Positions 24,428 to 35,700 of a DNA stretch of 64,000 nt are shown in pieces; position 1 is the stretch's first letter; every line of letters starts with the position of its first letter. The DNA lies in the NCBI RefSeq assembly GCF_030052815.1, contig NC_079496.1, positions 81,209,652 through 81,273,651 of the forward strand, given 5' to 3'. The notes under the pieces were generated by a model. That model was not told the origin of the DNA. It ran no database searches and saw only the letters and a program-made list of their open reading frames with translations. Made by a program: the position numbers and the translations under genes. The stretch is from Hevea brasiliensis (Eukaryota > Streptophyta > Magnoliopsida > Malpighiales > Euphorbiaceae).

Positions 24428-25016
24428 TAGGTTTAATTGGCTTAAATTTTTAATTATATCACCCATACATCATGCTTAGGTCATAATTTGAAATTCAATT
24501 TCTTTTCTTCCATTTTCTTCTTTTCCATTACATATTTCTATTTAAATTTTTATTAAAATTCCTTCATAATTTATTACATAAATTTCTACTTAATTTAATT
24601 GATATTTTGGTCAAAAGTCTACTCTCCAAGTGAAATGACCAAAATGCCCTTCATTGCATTCCTCATGTTATAATTGTCTTTACCAATTAGCATAAATTTT
24701 CTTGGAATTTTTATTGTCATTAATCCTTTAATTAAATCCCAAATAATTACTTCACAGGGTTTCTCACAAGTCTGGGTTGGCAACTGGACCCATAGCTGCT
24801 TCCCGATAAGGCCACTAATCGCCGAAACCTCGGCTCCTTTAACCTATTGGCATTTCATTTCTTTTATTTTTTTTTAATTTTACTTGGTATTTATTCAATC
24901 AATTTATATCTCCTTACTCTAGTTTAAGTATAGTTCCAGACATCCTAACTATCTGAACAGACGTTAGTCATCGGAACAGTAGAATGTGCAGAACTAACTA
25001 AAGTGAGGGCGTTACA
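21352..25016 (-). mobile_element. Solo Tekay-like LTR K (3,665 bp) with TSD TGTCA
   Basis: Begins TGTGATGCCTCTTACTCG and ends GAGGGCGTTACA, flanked by TGTCA at 21347-21351 and 25017-25021. Its start shares CTACAGTGTAGCCGAGCAAG with LTR I. It contains hairpin H1 (21909-21933), hairpin H2 (23663-23687), a (TG)16 run, and a minus-strand donor-like GAGGTTAGTGC at about 24128-24140. No internal retrotransposon sequence remains. Confidence 0.92.
24394..24426. repeat. (TG)16 microsatellite in LTR K
   Basis: Perfect dinucleotide run of about 33 bp. Confidence 0.95.
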
Positions 25017-25021
25017 TGTCA

Positions 25022-25620
25022 GGTATTTATAAGGTTCTAGTTAGAGTTTTAGGGTGATAGGTAATATTATTCCTAAAGGGTTTATAAGTGTTAATGAGAA
25101 AGGGATAGGAATAAGGATAAGGATAAGTAGAGATAAGTAGGGATAAATAGGAATAAATATGGATAAAAAAAAAGTAAATGAAATTTGATAGGGATAAGGG
25201 AGAATTTGTGTGGTTTTTAATTTATTCAATTAAAATCTCCTACTAGGCCTTATTGGCCTTAGAGAGCCTAATTAGATCCAATTAGGTTTTTTAATAAAAC
25301 AAATTTCCAAAATTAAATTTAAACAAAAATAAATTTTATTTAAATTTAATTAAACATTTTTTTAACTCTTTTAAATTATTTTCTTTAAGAGGCATGTCAT
25401 ATTTATGATTATCCATTTTTAATATCTCTAAATATATCTCACAGTCATACAACACGACCTTAATGCACATGCCCACAAGATTACACAAATAGGGGTTTAT
25501 AGTTTGCCCCCTACTTTGGTGAGAATTGAAATCAACACAAAGGCAATACCTAAATTTTATCAAAGTGACAATACAAATCTTTAGAAACTTGTTTGAAAGC
25601 AAGTAAAATATTAGCTATGA
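25022..25620. other. AT-rich noncoding stretch
   Basis: Contains a purine-rich run of GGGATAAG/GGGATAAAT variants (about 25100-25200) that resembles a short degenerate repeat. No gene is seen. Confidence 0.6.
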
Positions 25621-25624
25621 GGAT

Positions 25625-26165
25625 CGAGCATGTCTTGCTCTGTTAATAAACTCTTTACCTGAGTTATTCTCTAGATTTTTTAATTATGAGACTAGCTACG
25701 GTCTGACAATAGCAATCATTATGCAATTTGAGATGATTTTTGAAAGTCAAACGAATCTTGCTTTGTTGATACACCTTATATGTCATGGGACTATCCACAG
25801 TCCCACAACAATGCAAATCAAGTGTATCTTACTTTGTTGATACACCCCCTATGTCATAACGCTAGCTATGGTCCCACAACAGTGACACTATGTGATTTAA
25901 AATTTTAAGTGTATCTTGCTCTGTCAATACCCTTTGTGTCTTGGGACTAGCTATGATCCAATAACAATGCAAATCATGTGATTTTAAATTTTAAGTGTAT
26001 CTTATTCTATCGATACACTCTATATCATAGGACTAGTTACGGTCCCATAACAATGACAATTGTATGATTTGAAATTTTGAGTGTATCTTGCTTTATTGAT
26101 ACCCTCTGTGTCATAAGAATCGCTACGGTCCTATAATAGTGACAATTTGTGATTTGAAAATTTAT
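25625..26165. repeat. Degenerate minisatellite, about six units of roughly 80-118 bp
   Basis: Each unit has a TATCTTGCTTTGTTGATAC-like core, then TATGTCATGGGACTAGC, TACGGTCCCACAACAATG and a (T)GTGATTTGAAATTTT tail. Cores fall near 25632, 25750, 25828, 25915, 25994 and 26086. Confidence 0.8.
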
Positions 26166-26251
26166 GGGTTCGTATTTAGGACCACAGTCCCAAATTGTCT
26201 ACATATCCCCTTTTTTGAAAAGCAAACAGACCCACACTTAATTCGACACTT

Positions 26252-26540
26252 GAAAACTTTGGTAATACATAATCTTCTACACCTTATACACCTACAGGAG
26301 ACATGTTGATACATGATCTTCTACACCTTATATAACTATGTCATGTACTCTAAACAAAGTCTAAGGACTTACTAGAAAAACTAATCTATGATTTGAAAAC
26401 TATGGTGATGCATTATCTTCTATGCCTTATGTACCTATAGGTGACATGTTGATACATAATTTTTATGCCACATACAAATATGTCATGCACCCTAAATAAA
26501 GTTTAAGGACTTACCAAAACAAAAAACTGATCTGTGATTT
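26252..26540. repeat. Two direct repeats of about 143 bp
   Basis: Both copies share the succession CTTCTA(C/T)(A/G)CCTTAT, GACATGTTGATACAT, ATGTCATG(T/C)AC(T/C)CTAAA and AAGGACTTAC; they begin near 26252 and 26392. Confidence 0.75.
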
Positions 26541-26599
26541 GAAAACTGAGAAAACTGGATCTAAAAACTACCTGTGATCTATGTACTTTCTATCCTTCA

Positions 26600-27100
26600 T
26601 GTATGCATGCTTATTTCTACTGCTTCGCACCCACTACCTTAAAAGATTCAGCCTTAACCCATTTAATGATGTAGTAAATTGCCATGATTATAAATCTATG
26701 GCCATTAAAAACCATGGGAGAAATCTTCCCAATGATGTCTATGCCTCAAATTGAAATGGACATGATGAGGTCTTACTATAGAGCTCACCTTATGGTAGAT
26801 GGTTCAAGTTTCCATGGATTTGACATTCATGGCATTTCATGACAAACTTGGCATAGTTAATCTCTATGGTAGATCAGTAGTAACCCAACCTTAAAATTTT
26901 CCTAGCCAAAACCCTTTCATTAATGTGAGAATCACATATTCCAACATATACTTCTTCCATTATTTGCTTAGCCTATTTTTTGGTTAAACACAAGATTAAG
27001 AGTCCTTCAAAGAATCTTTTATAGAGTTGCCCCCCCAGCCAAAGTAAACTAAGTGGCTAATCTACTAATTGTAGCTCTATCTTTTTTATTGGCTGATTGC
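26600..27100 (-). pseudogene. Decayed Tat/Ogre-type integrase fragment
   Basis: The minus strand reads AKQIMEEVYVGICDSHINER and VLARKILRLGYY, then a stop and KFVMKCHECQIHGNLNHLP. Here GICDSH...CHECQIHG is the zinc-binding HHCC region. It is followed by GIDIIGKISPMVFNGHRFII, the start of the catalytic core with its first Asp. Downstream sequence (KWVKAES) runs out near 26600. Several stops make it non-functional. The pattern matches the Tat/Ogre side of Ty3/gypsy. Confidence 0.75.
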
Positions 27101-27179
27101 GGGTATTCTCTTACTTCTATATACCTCTTTATGTCTACATACCATTTTCCTTATCCTCTAGGTCCAAATATGCTACTAC

Positions 27180-28200
27180 TAATCCTTCATAACACTTTAT
27201 TAGAATAACTAGCTAGATTAACTTTTGATCATCCCTTTCCCATAGGGATGTGAATGTAGTTAGGGAATCGACCATCTGATTCTAAGCTCAAGGCTTGTAT
27301 TTCATGGTCACTTCATCATAATTTGTTAATAGTTTCCTTACATACTCTGAGTATGGCCCCAATGAGTTTCTTCACCTCTTGAGCTATCTTTTCTTTGCAT
27401 TCAGCTCTAAACTGATGTTTCTTTTGCTTTATTGGCCCCAAACTCAGATATGTAGGGATCTCATGTTGTACTATATATGGTCAATCCTAGGCATATCCTT
27501 ATAAGACTAGGCAAACACTTCTTGGTACTTTGTTAATAAAGTTATAAATCTATTTCTTTCTTCATGAGTTAGATCTTTGGTAACTTTATTTCTTTAGGGT
27601 TTTCTAGTGTACCCAGATTAATAGAGATTGATTTTAACATATTAACAAAAATAAATTCTAAATCATTATGAATGCCATCCATATGCGCATCAACATAAAC
27701 ATGTAAGCGAAAGGACTAGGCATATTATTGATCTTTACCTCAAAATCGGCATCAATTACATCAAAAATAAAAACATCAGCATCATTAATATGATTATTAC
27801 AAAAGACAGACTCAAACATAAGAGTGTTAGCCCAAATGCTTGGCTTCTATGTAGTTTTCATATCAATGGTGCCAACCTTCTATTCTAATTCTTCCACATG
27901 TGGTAGCTTGCACCAGTCCAAGTGAACATTCTCTCTTTTACAAACTTGATAGGTTTTGACTCATCCTCCTCTTTAATTGGTTCGTAGCCCAACCCATCAT
28001 CCTTCTCCATAGGCAGATTAGGATAATATCTATCACTTCTAGCATGTGACTCACCCTCTTATTTCCTTCTTTATTAGAATCAACCTAGGCATCTAAGGGA
28101 CTCTCATCAGCTTTAGAATTATCCTAGATGTCAACAACTATCACCTATTGAGGCTCGATAGGCTTTCGAGTGGGTTAGATAAGGTCTAGAATTCAACTAG
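27180..28200 (-). pseudogene. Decayed Tat-type pre-RT/protease region
   Basis: The minus strand has LLTKYQEVFA, a stop, then SYKDMPRIDH near 27560-27470. This corresponds to the segment just before RT in Tat elements. Farther upstream is NLPMEKDDGLGYEPIKEEDE (about 28010-27950). RT and RNase H are missing between here and the integrase fragment, so an internal deletion is likely. Many stops are present and no usable frame remains. Confidence 0.55.
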
Positions 28201-28590
28201 GGTTATCTTTGGTGGTGGAGATCATGTAGATTGGGGTGGTAAAAAATTACATAGGCTAGAGATCATTGCATGGGTCCCTCAAGACCCATGTAAGTGATTT
28301 CTCTTGGCATACTCTTGGTAGCTTATTACACAGGGCAGGTGTCCTAATGCATAGCCTGTGCTTTTCTCCTTACTACATGACTTGTCTTTTTTGACTTCCT
28401 AACTTGTCCAATTGTGCTCTAAGCCTTGGGATTATATGAAATCATTTAATAAAACATAGAAATCTAGAAAGTAAGCTAGGGTAACTCAAAATCCTAAAAT
28501 GCAATGAAACTAAGAAGAAATTATGCAATTAACTAACAAAATACCAATGAAATACAATAAAAAGTACTTTAAAATACCTATATAATATAT
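28201..28590 (-). repeat. Possible remnant LTR of a Tat/Athila element
   Basis: The minus strand starts TGATACACATATATTATATAGG directly below a polypurine-like GAGTTTGGAGGATATT at about 28590-28610, as expected of a 3' LTR start. The other end was not found. Confidence 0.35.
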
Positions 28591-30054
28591 GTGTATCAAA
28601 TATCCTCCAAACTCAAAAATTTACTTGTCCTCAAGCAAATTGAAGTTTAAAAACATATTAGGGTTCTTTACTTTCCTAGAATTACAACTAAAAACTCAAT
28701 TTTGCATGTAATTGAACTCTCAATAACCACATTCCAATTCCCTTCCTTCAAGGCTTAAAAAAATCAATGAGTGCTTGTTAGAAATATATCTCTCTCATAA
28801 AGTGTTAACCAATCATTCTAATTATAAGACTATTAATAAGTCATAAAGAAATTGTCTCACTAAGATAGATTCAAGAAACAATCATTAACTTAAAATGTCT
28901 CTATCATGCATAATTGCATATAAGATGAAGGAGTACCTCCCAAACGCCATAGGCATATCTCAATTTTCTATCTCTACTAATGTAGCATATACTTTTCAAA
29001 AGATCAAAAGGTCTTTTATAAGGTTGTAATGGGGCAAGAGGGTGATAAATGTGGCTACCAATGTAAAAGGACTTAAGGAATGCAAAATATGAGAAGAAAC
29101 ATCTTACAAAAGATCAATGCACACTAAATTTTGACTTTTCTCTTTACACATGAAGAAAATGAGCTTTTCACAATTTTGAATCTTAATGCCAAGTATGCTT
29201 CCCCTTGGTGTTTTAATAGGGACTTTTGCATTTGAATTGACTTTTGTTTATGCTTTTTGTTTCATTTTATTGCCCACCCTTAAACTCATTTTTTTACTAG
29301 TTTGGAAGTGCACTTTTTGTCTCTCTCTCTCTTTTATTTATAGCATACTTATGCCTAGTCTACATTTACTCCCTTTCTCATTTCTATGTGTACCTAATGT
29401 GCTTTTCACTTTGCATTTTGACTCTTCTCATAGGGTTAGGATAGGTGTTTGGTCTAATGGCTAGGTTAATATTGTGGGTTAGCAAAGAACACATAAGGGT
29501 AAAATATAGGCTTAAATTGGCTACAAGGGATAATTTAGATTAAGGATGGCTAAGGCTTTAATGAGGTTAATAACAAAAACTGCCAAAATCATCTCTTTCT
29601 CAAGTGCACACTAAGATTTTGCCTTGACAGATCAAAGAAATTTATTCTAGGATTGGTGTGGCATACCTAAGCTTGTTCATATTCCAAGAATTTTCTCATA
29701 GCTTTGCAAATTCGATGTGATAAATCAATAATTATAAATTAGTTTAATTAGTCTTGCTCCACTTAGAAGATAAATTTTTCACAAACAAGTTATTAAAATG
29801 TTTAGCCTATCCGGTACATTCAATCCTTTAACCAGGAGAGAACAATTATTTACTAAGTGAAGTTTTAGTCATATTTCTAAGGAAAGTTTGAAAAAAGTTT
29901 CGAAAATTGTTGAAAATTTTTGAAATTTTAATATACAAGTATAATAATGGTACAAAAAGATAATGCAAAAACAAATGCCAAGATTAATTAAAATGAAAAA
30001 AAATTGCAATGCCAAGATTAACTAAAATGCAAAAAAATTGCAAGAAATTACACA
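28591..30054 (-). other. Noncoding 3' region of an Athila/Tat element
   Basis: The minus strand has GCTTGAGGACAAGTAAATT followed by GAGTTTGGAGG (about 28595-28640), a layout I associate with the region before the polypurine tract in these elements. The rest is AT-rich. The plus-strand open frame at 29186-29464 is not supported by any motif. I see no gene. Confidence 0.5.
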
Positions 30055-30100
30055 CACCCCCAAACTCACACTTGACATTGTCCTCAACAGCAATATAACA
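30055..30100 (-). other. Athila/Tat polypurine tract region
   Basis: The minus strand reads TTGAGGACAATGTCAAGTG, then GAGTTTGGGGGTGTG. This resembles the conserved polypurine block at the 3' end of Athila/Tat elements. It lies only about 150-300 bp beyond gag, so pol is missing here. Confidence 0.55.
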
Positions 30101-30136
30101 TAATTTGCAAGCTATATAAAATTGATAAGGCACAAA

Positions 30137-30138
<2 letters not shown>

Positions 30139-30172
<34 letters not shown>
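30139..30172. repeat. (AT)17 microsatellite
   Basis: Perfect AT run between decayed gag and the polypurine region. Confidence 0.95.
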
Positions 30173-30174
<2 letters not shown>

Positions 30175-30239
30175 GAGGAAATATACTAATGTTTAACAAA
30201 ATAAACTAGTGCTAGGCCTATACCTATATAAAATCCAAA

Positions 30240-31588
30240 ACATATCCTAATCTAGTCATCCTAGTCTAAAAGTCTTTGAAGGTGAGGAGGGTCCACTCTT
30301 TTCCTGTCCCTTTAGGAGCATATCGAGCTCATTGTGTGCTTCCTAGAGGCTGTCCTTTAAGTCTCTAAGTCGCTGGGTGAAGGTATGCTCCATCCTTTGT
30401 AATTATGCAAGGATAGGATTAGTGTGAGGTGTTGTCAAGGGTGAGACTCGAGTACTAGGTCTAGTCCCTCATACTGCAGCTGTTCCTTAAGCTGTTGCTC
30501 CTTTACAGGCTACTGTTGGGCTCATAATGACTCTCTTCGCTCCTATGGCTATGCTCTACGTATCACATTTCCATGTTCATCCACGAGGAGGCATGAATCT
30601 CTTACTCTTCTACAGATTCCCATGGAAATGCATATGGTTACATCTATCCTCATCATCCTTATGATAAGATGCAACTGTACATGTGCAAGCATAAAGCCAA
30701 AATGCATTGCTGTGGTGGTGATGAGACCACCATTGACCATGTGCCCTATGGTCTAATAGGAGATCTTCCTGAAGTGCTGGAAAAGAAAATACCTTGTGTT
30801 GCATCTATGCCCATGTACCATGCACCATAAGAAGAATAGCTCATTAGCATTCACCAGCCCTAAAGTATCTCTATTCCCCACGATGGTATATGCTGCAAGG
30901 CGGTAGAGATATAGTAGCACTAGGTTTGTGAGCCCTGTAGATTTAGAGTGGCTGGTGTGGTACTCTGGTGCATTAGGTGTTATAGTCTACCAAAATGTGA
31001 TGCTATTCTACATTGTCCTATTGAAAGGAATTTCTTATAAGCCATCACTATTAAAACCAAATATGGCATTAAACTTATCCATGTTCAATGCTTGATCAAC
31101 TCCCAAAAATCATAACTGTATTTGTCTCCTATCAACTCTATCCATGGCCCATAGGTTCACTCAGAAACTCCCTAAAAACTCTAATGTAAGGTCTCTATAT
31201 CTAGGGAACTGAAGAGTCACAAAGCACTCCCATCCTATATTGCGCAAATATGCATTCACTTGCAACTTCAACCCCAATTATTCTAAAAAATTGCTATCAA
31301 GATACTTTGTTGGGGTATCCTGCTCGCTGTGAGTTGAAGGGAAAGGGCCTTGTGGTTTAAATCTTTAAATGGCCAAGCCAATTCAAAGTCTTAGCGTGGT
31401 GGTGCTCTTGGTGGTGGTTGTGCTTGTTGTGGTGGTTGTGGTACGGGTTGTTATTGTGATTGTTGTGGTCGTTGTTCTCCCTCTTCCCTATAGATTTGTC
31501 TAGTTCTTGGGCATAATGAAGGGGAGGGAGAATCATCTCTAGCACGGGAGGATAAGGGGCGATGGGCTACTCTTTTCATTGGAGGCAT
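30240..31588 (-). pseudogene. Decayed Athila-type gag
   Basis: A start ATG at 31588 (minus) gives MPPMKRVAHRP, then a Gln/Pro-rich stretch (QPVPQPPQQAQPPPRAPPR). This is followed by LGLKLQVNAYLRNIGWECFV and TLQFPRYRDLTLEFLGSF, then LNMDKFNAIFGFNSDGL. The order N-terminal basic, Q/P-rich, capsid-like domain matches the ORF1/gag of Athila elements. In-frame stops and frame changes are frequent. The His/Asn-rich open frame at 31357-31545 is another frame of the Q/P-rich part. It probably belongs to an internally deleted Athila derivative. Confidence 0.7.
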
Positions 31589-31749
31589 TGGAGAGGAAAT
31601 TGATTTCTTAAAATTAGGGTTTGGAAGAGGGCTTTGTGAGGTGAAGGGATTTAAGAGAGTTTTGGGAGAGAGAAAAGTGGGTTTATGTGTTTTGGAAACG
31701 GATTTGGTGCTTAAATAAGGTTTAGAAGTCAGTTTATAAAGGATTGTGT

Positions 31750-32100
31750 CTTTTCAAACAAAACGATACAAATTTAAAAATAAGCTATGATATTTTACAC
31801 GGGACCATGTAACATTACGTAAGTTGCCCGTATAACTTTCTACCCCTTTATTATTCTTTTTCTTTTTGCCTCTATAGGTTACACAGGTCAACCTGTGTAA
31901 CTTTTTGGACCTATATTTTAAATTTGCTTTTTGACCTATGATTACACGGGGCATGCATGCTTACACGGGGTACCCTGTGTAACTTTTTGGAGTGCATTTA
32001 CCTTTCTACTTTTGAGCTTTCCAAGTTACATGGGGCAAGTGCTTTGATGCATGGGGTTCCCTGTGTAACTTTTTGGACTAAGGATTTTTAAGTTTTCTTA
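31750..32100. repeat. Short repeats around TTACACGGGG / CCCTGTGTAACTTTTTGG
   Basis: Variants of CCTGTGTAACTTTTTGGA occur near 31890, 31973 and 32060, each preceded by a (T)TACA(C/T)GGGG word (31945, 31960, 32025). The array sits upstream of the Athila gag. Confidence 0.75.
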
Positions 32101-32702
32101 GTCCTTCTAGTTGTGTCAGGTTGTGTTTCACTCCCTAGCTGCTATAAACTCTATCAAATAACACTTCAGATGCACAATGATACCCTATTTGACTTCCATC
32201 CCTATGTTAATTCAATTCTAAGTATGTCAATGTAACACAAAATTAGCAAGTAAGGAAACTTCCTTAACTGAAATTCACTTCTCTTGTGTGGTTTTGTGCC
32301 TTTATTCCAGTCCATCCTTCTTTCAGCTTCTTATTTCTCCTCTCTTCACCTAAAATAATTCAAGGTTAGAGTTTGGTTAGCGTTGTGTTGTAAAAGAAAA
32401 AAAATTGCAAAATAAGAAAAAAAATTAAAAGTTTAAAATTTGGATTGCCTCTCAAGAAGTACTTGTTTATAGTCTTTAGCTTGATTGTACTATTAGATCA
32501 TTGAGGGGTAGGTGGATTAGCAAAAGAGTGTGTACCTGCTTTCTCAATAGGTTCTCCGAAGAATTATGGCTTTAGGCATTAGCCATTGACTGTGAATGCT
32601 CCTAATGTTTCACTCCATACTTCTACTATCCATGAGGGAAGACTCGGTGATGGGTGATCAACCTGGGAATCGACTACGAACTCAGTTGCTACCCTAAATT
32701 CT
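32101..32702. other. Probable Athila/Tat noncoding remnant
   Basis: About 600 bp without coding signal. GGATTGCCTCTCAAGAAGTA near 32440-32465 resembles a block I associate with the flanks of Athila/Tat elements in many plants. No gene is seen. Confidence 0.4.
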
Positions 32703-35700
32703 TGTGAGACCCCATGACATCCTAGGCCAAGGGATAATTTCGAAACTATTGGGAACCAGAAAACCATAGAAAAGAAAAGAGAACAAGTTCAAATAAGTGA
32801 ATCAGAATCTAAGGACTCATCGGACATCATTAAAAATATGGATTATAACTAATGAGGGGCATTTTGGTCAATTCACTTCTAGAGATGACTTTTGACCTAA
32901 ATGTCCATTAAACTTTATGAGGTTAAAATAATGAAAAATAATTAAACATATGGAGAAGTGTAGAGAAAGAAAAGAGAAAGAAATCAAAAAATCCAAAATC
33001 TAATTGAATTATGACATCATAATGACATTGGCATGACGCAATTAAAATTATAAATTTTAATTTGCTAAATGTATAGATAATTATAAGCATAAAAAGAGGA
33101 CAAAATTAACAAAAATCAAAATTATTTTTCTCTCTTCTTTCTCACTAGGCCGAAACACATTCTCTCTCCACGCCTCTCAATTTCCTCCGTTGATGACCAC
33201 TTTAAACTCTTGAAACCCTAGTTCTCTTCCATAAATTACCTAGCTACCAAAGTAAAGTCTTGTTAAATGACCTTGGTAGGAAGTTTGGGAGAAAGAAAAA
33301 ACCAAGGAAAGTGAAGATTGGGAGGACACAAAATCTGCTCAATAAGGTGAGTCCCTCTTCCAACTTGAGTTGAGGTATACTCATAAAAATAAGATTGAAT
33401 AAGTGGAAATAACATGAGAAATTGAAAAATTATGCATGATTGGAAGAGGAGAGAAATTTAGCCAGCATGAGGACTTGAGGGTTTGATGTGTTTTTAATTC
33501 AATTGATGAGGGTTTGAGTCTAGTCCACTTAGATGGTTATATGTTGAGCTATATAGTTCCAATTAGTGTGTGGCTAATTGGAGATGAAACTTTAGACATA
33601 GGGCTAGAATTTTTGTGAAGATACCTTGTCCAAAAACTGACCATAAGTTGCCCTAAAATTTGCTTGAATTAGGAATTGGTGTTCTGGACCTGACCAGAAA
33701 TGACCAAATGAACAGTACATATTTAATTAGACATAACTCACTCTAGACACCTCCAAATTAGGTGATTTTTAAACCAATGGAAACTTGACACTTATTAGAA
33801 CACTTCTTATGAAGATCATAAACCCAAATTATGACCCTAACTTGATCAAATTGCTAAGCAAAATTAGTCCATCAAACCTGCCTGATTCTGGACTAACCTA
33901 AAAGTCCTAAACAAATGGCCATCTGACCAGTTTTGGAAAAAATGCCATAACTTGGGCTACAAAACTGAAAATTTAGTGATTCCAAAACCAAAATGTTCAT
34001 AATACATAGAACTACAATTTTTATGTTTTGACCAAAACCCAGATCCTAAAGTAACTTAGGGAAATTGTTAGGAGAATTTAGGACTTCCCAATCTGAAATT
34101 CCTGCACTGGAATCATTTTAGCCATTTGACCCCAGGACAGTAATTAGACTATAACTTGCTATAGAAAATTCCAAATGGGATGAGCCAAAATGATCTGAAA
34201 TCCTAAGAATCAGGGCTACAACTTTTATTTAGGAACCTTACTCAAATTCTGGATGTAAGATCCTTAAATGTTAAATTCAAGAGCTGACCTGAACTTGAAA
34301 TCTTGAATGTATAGGGTTGATGAGTCCAGGTTGGTTAAATTGCCATAAATCACCCTATACAACTTCAAATTTAGAAATTCTTGAACCTGTGTAACCATGA
34401 GACATAGGGGAACAACTCATATGAAGAACACTAAGCCAAATTATAACTATAACTAGTCCAATTAGCTTGATAAAGTTGAGTTCCAGAATCTGCCCTGATC
34501 TGGAACAGTGTTAGTCATTGGACTAGTACTTGGTAAATTGACCATAACTAGAGCTACAAAACTCCAAATGGAGTAATTCAAATTGGAAAATAAAACTAAG
34601 GCATAGAGGAACAATTTTCATGAAGAACACCTCACCAAATTATGAATAGAACTAAGTGGAAATTGAGTTCTAAAGTCAAGGTTCAAAACTGTCTAGAACT
34701 CGAAATCAACTAGAACTTGGGAAGTCATTAGAATTTTGTTTAGTTAACTATAAATGGGACTTAGAATGAGTATTAAGGTTTGGTAATTATGTGATTTCAG
34801 TGGATAAAGAGACTTCCAAAGAAGGGAAAGCTTATGACAAATAAAGAGATCCATTTGAGGTTTGTGCACAACTACCCTTTTTTCCTTCTTTTTCCAACTT
34901 ACAATTGATTTGAAGAAGTTTGTATGAATGAGTTGTGAATGTATTGAATTGAGAATTATGATTTGTGAAAATCATGTGGTTAAGAAAATTTTGTGTTGCC
35001 AACCTTGTATGATAATTTATGATGAATGAATTAGTAACTACTTGATTTTGGAAATGTGATTATTTGTATGGAAATTCTTTAGAGATGTCTTGAAACCACA
35101 TTTAGCATGGCAATTATAATTGTGTTCCCCATATATAATGATCAATGGGGTGAGATTGATTATGTTATCCCCCATTTATAATAATTAATGGGGTGAGAAT
35201 GATTATGTTATCCCCCATTTATAATAATTAATGGGGAGAGATTGATTATGTCTCTCTCTGGCTTGCCAGTTGAGTTGAGATTGAATTAGTACTCATATAG
35301 CTAGCTAGCTTTTGTGTCCCCCTTTAGCTTCGATTATCAGGGTGAGATTGCTTTGTCGTGGTGTATAACATGACATTGATCGAAAATTTTGTGTCATGTT
35401 CCTAACTGTGTAAATTGTTGACAACATCCTTAAATTTTGAATATTTTAGATAAAGTGAGTTTTGAAATGAATGATTTACAGTTATTAAAAATTGTGACTT
35501 TGGTTTCATGGATTATTGTGAATTTGTAAATATTTCAAAATTTGTTGTTACGTTTTGTTAAAATATGTCTTATATGGTGTTTTAAAAAAAATTATAGTTC
35601 TGCACCACTGAGTGTATTGCTCAACGATAGCTTGTTTATGCCGTCGCAGGCAAGGAGATAGACAAAGCAGCAGAGTGAGCTACTTGTAAGGGTAATTAGA

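Noticed and set aside
29186..29464. Hydrophobic 92-codon open frame that could pass for a membrane protein
   Set aside because: Located in the AT-rich noncoding 3' part of an Athila/Tat remnant; the T-rich composition produces Phe/Leu runs.
30549..30804. Two overlapping small open frames
   Set aside because: They are fragments of the frameshifted Athila gag, not separate genes.
31357..31545. His/Asn-rich small protein
   Set aside because: It is an alternative frame of the Gln/Pro-rich stretch of decayed Athila gag.
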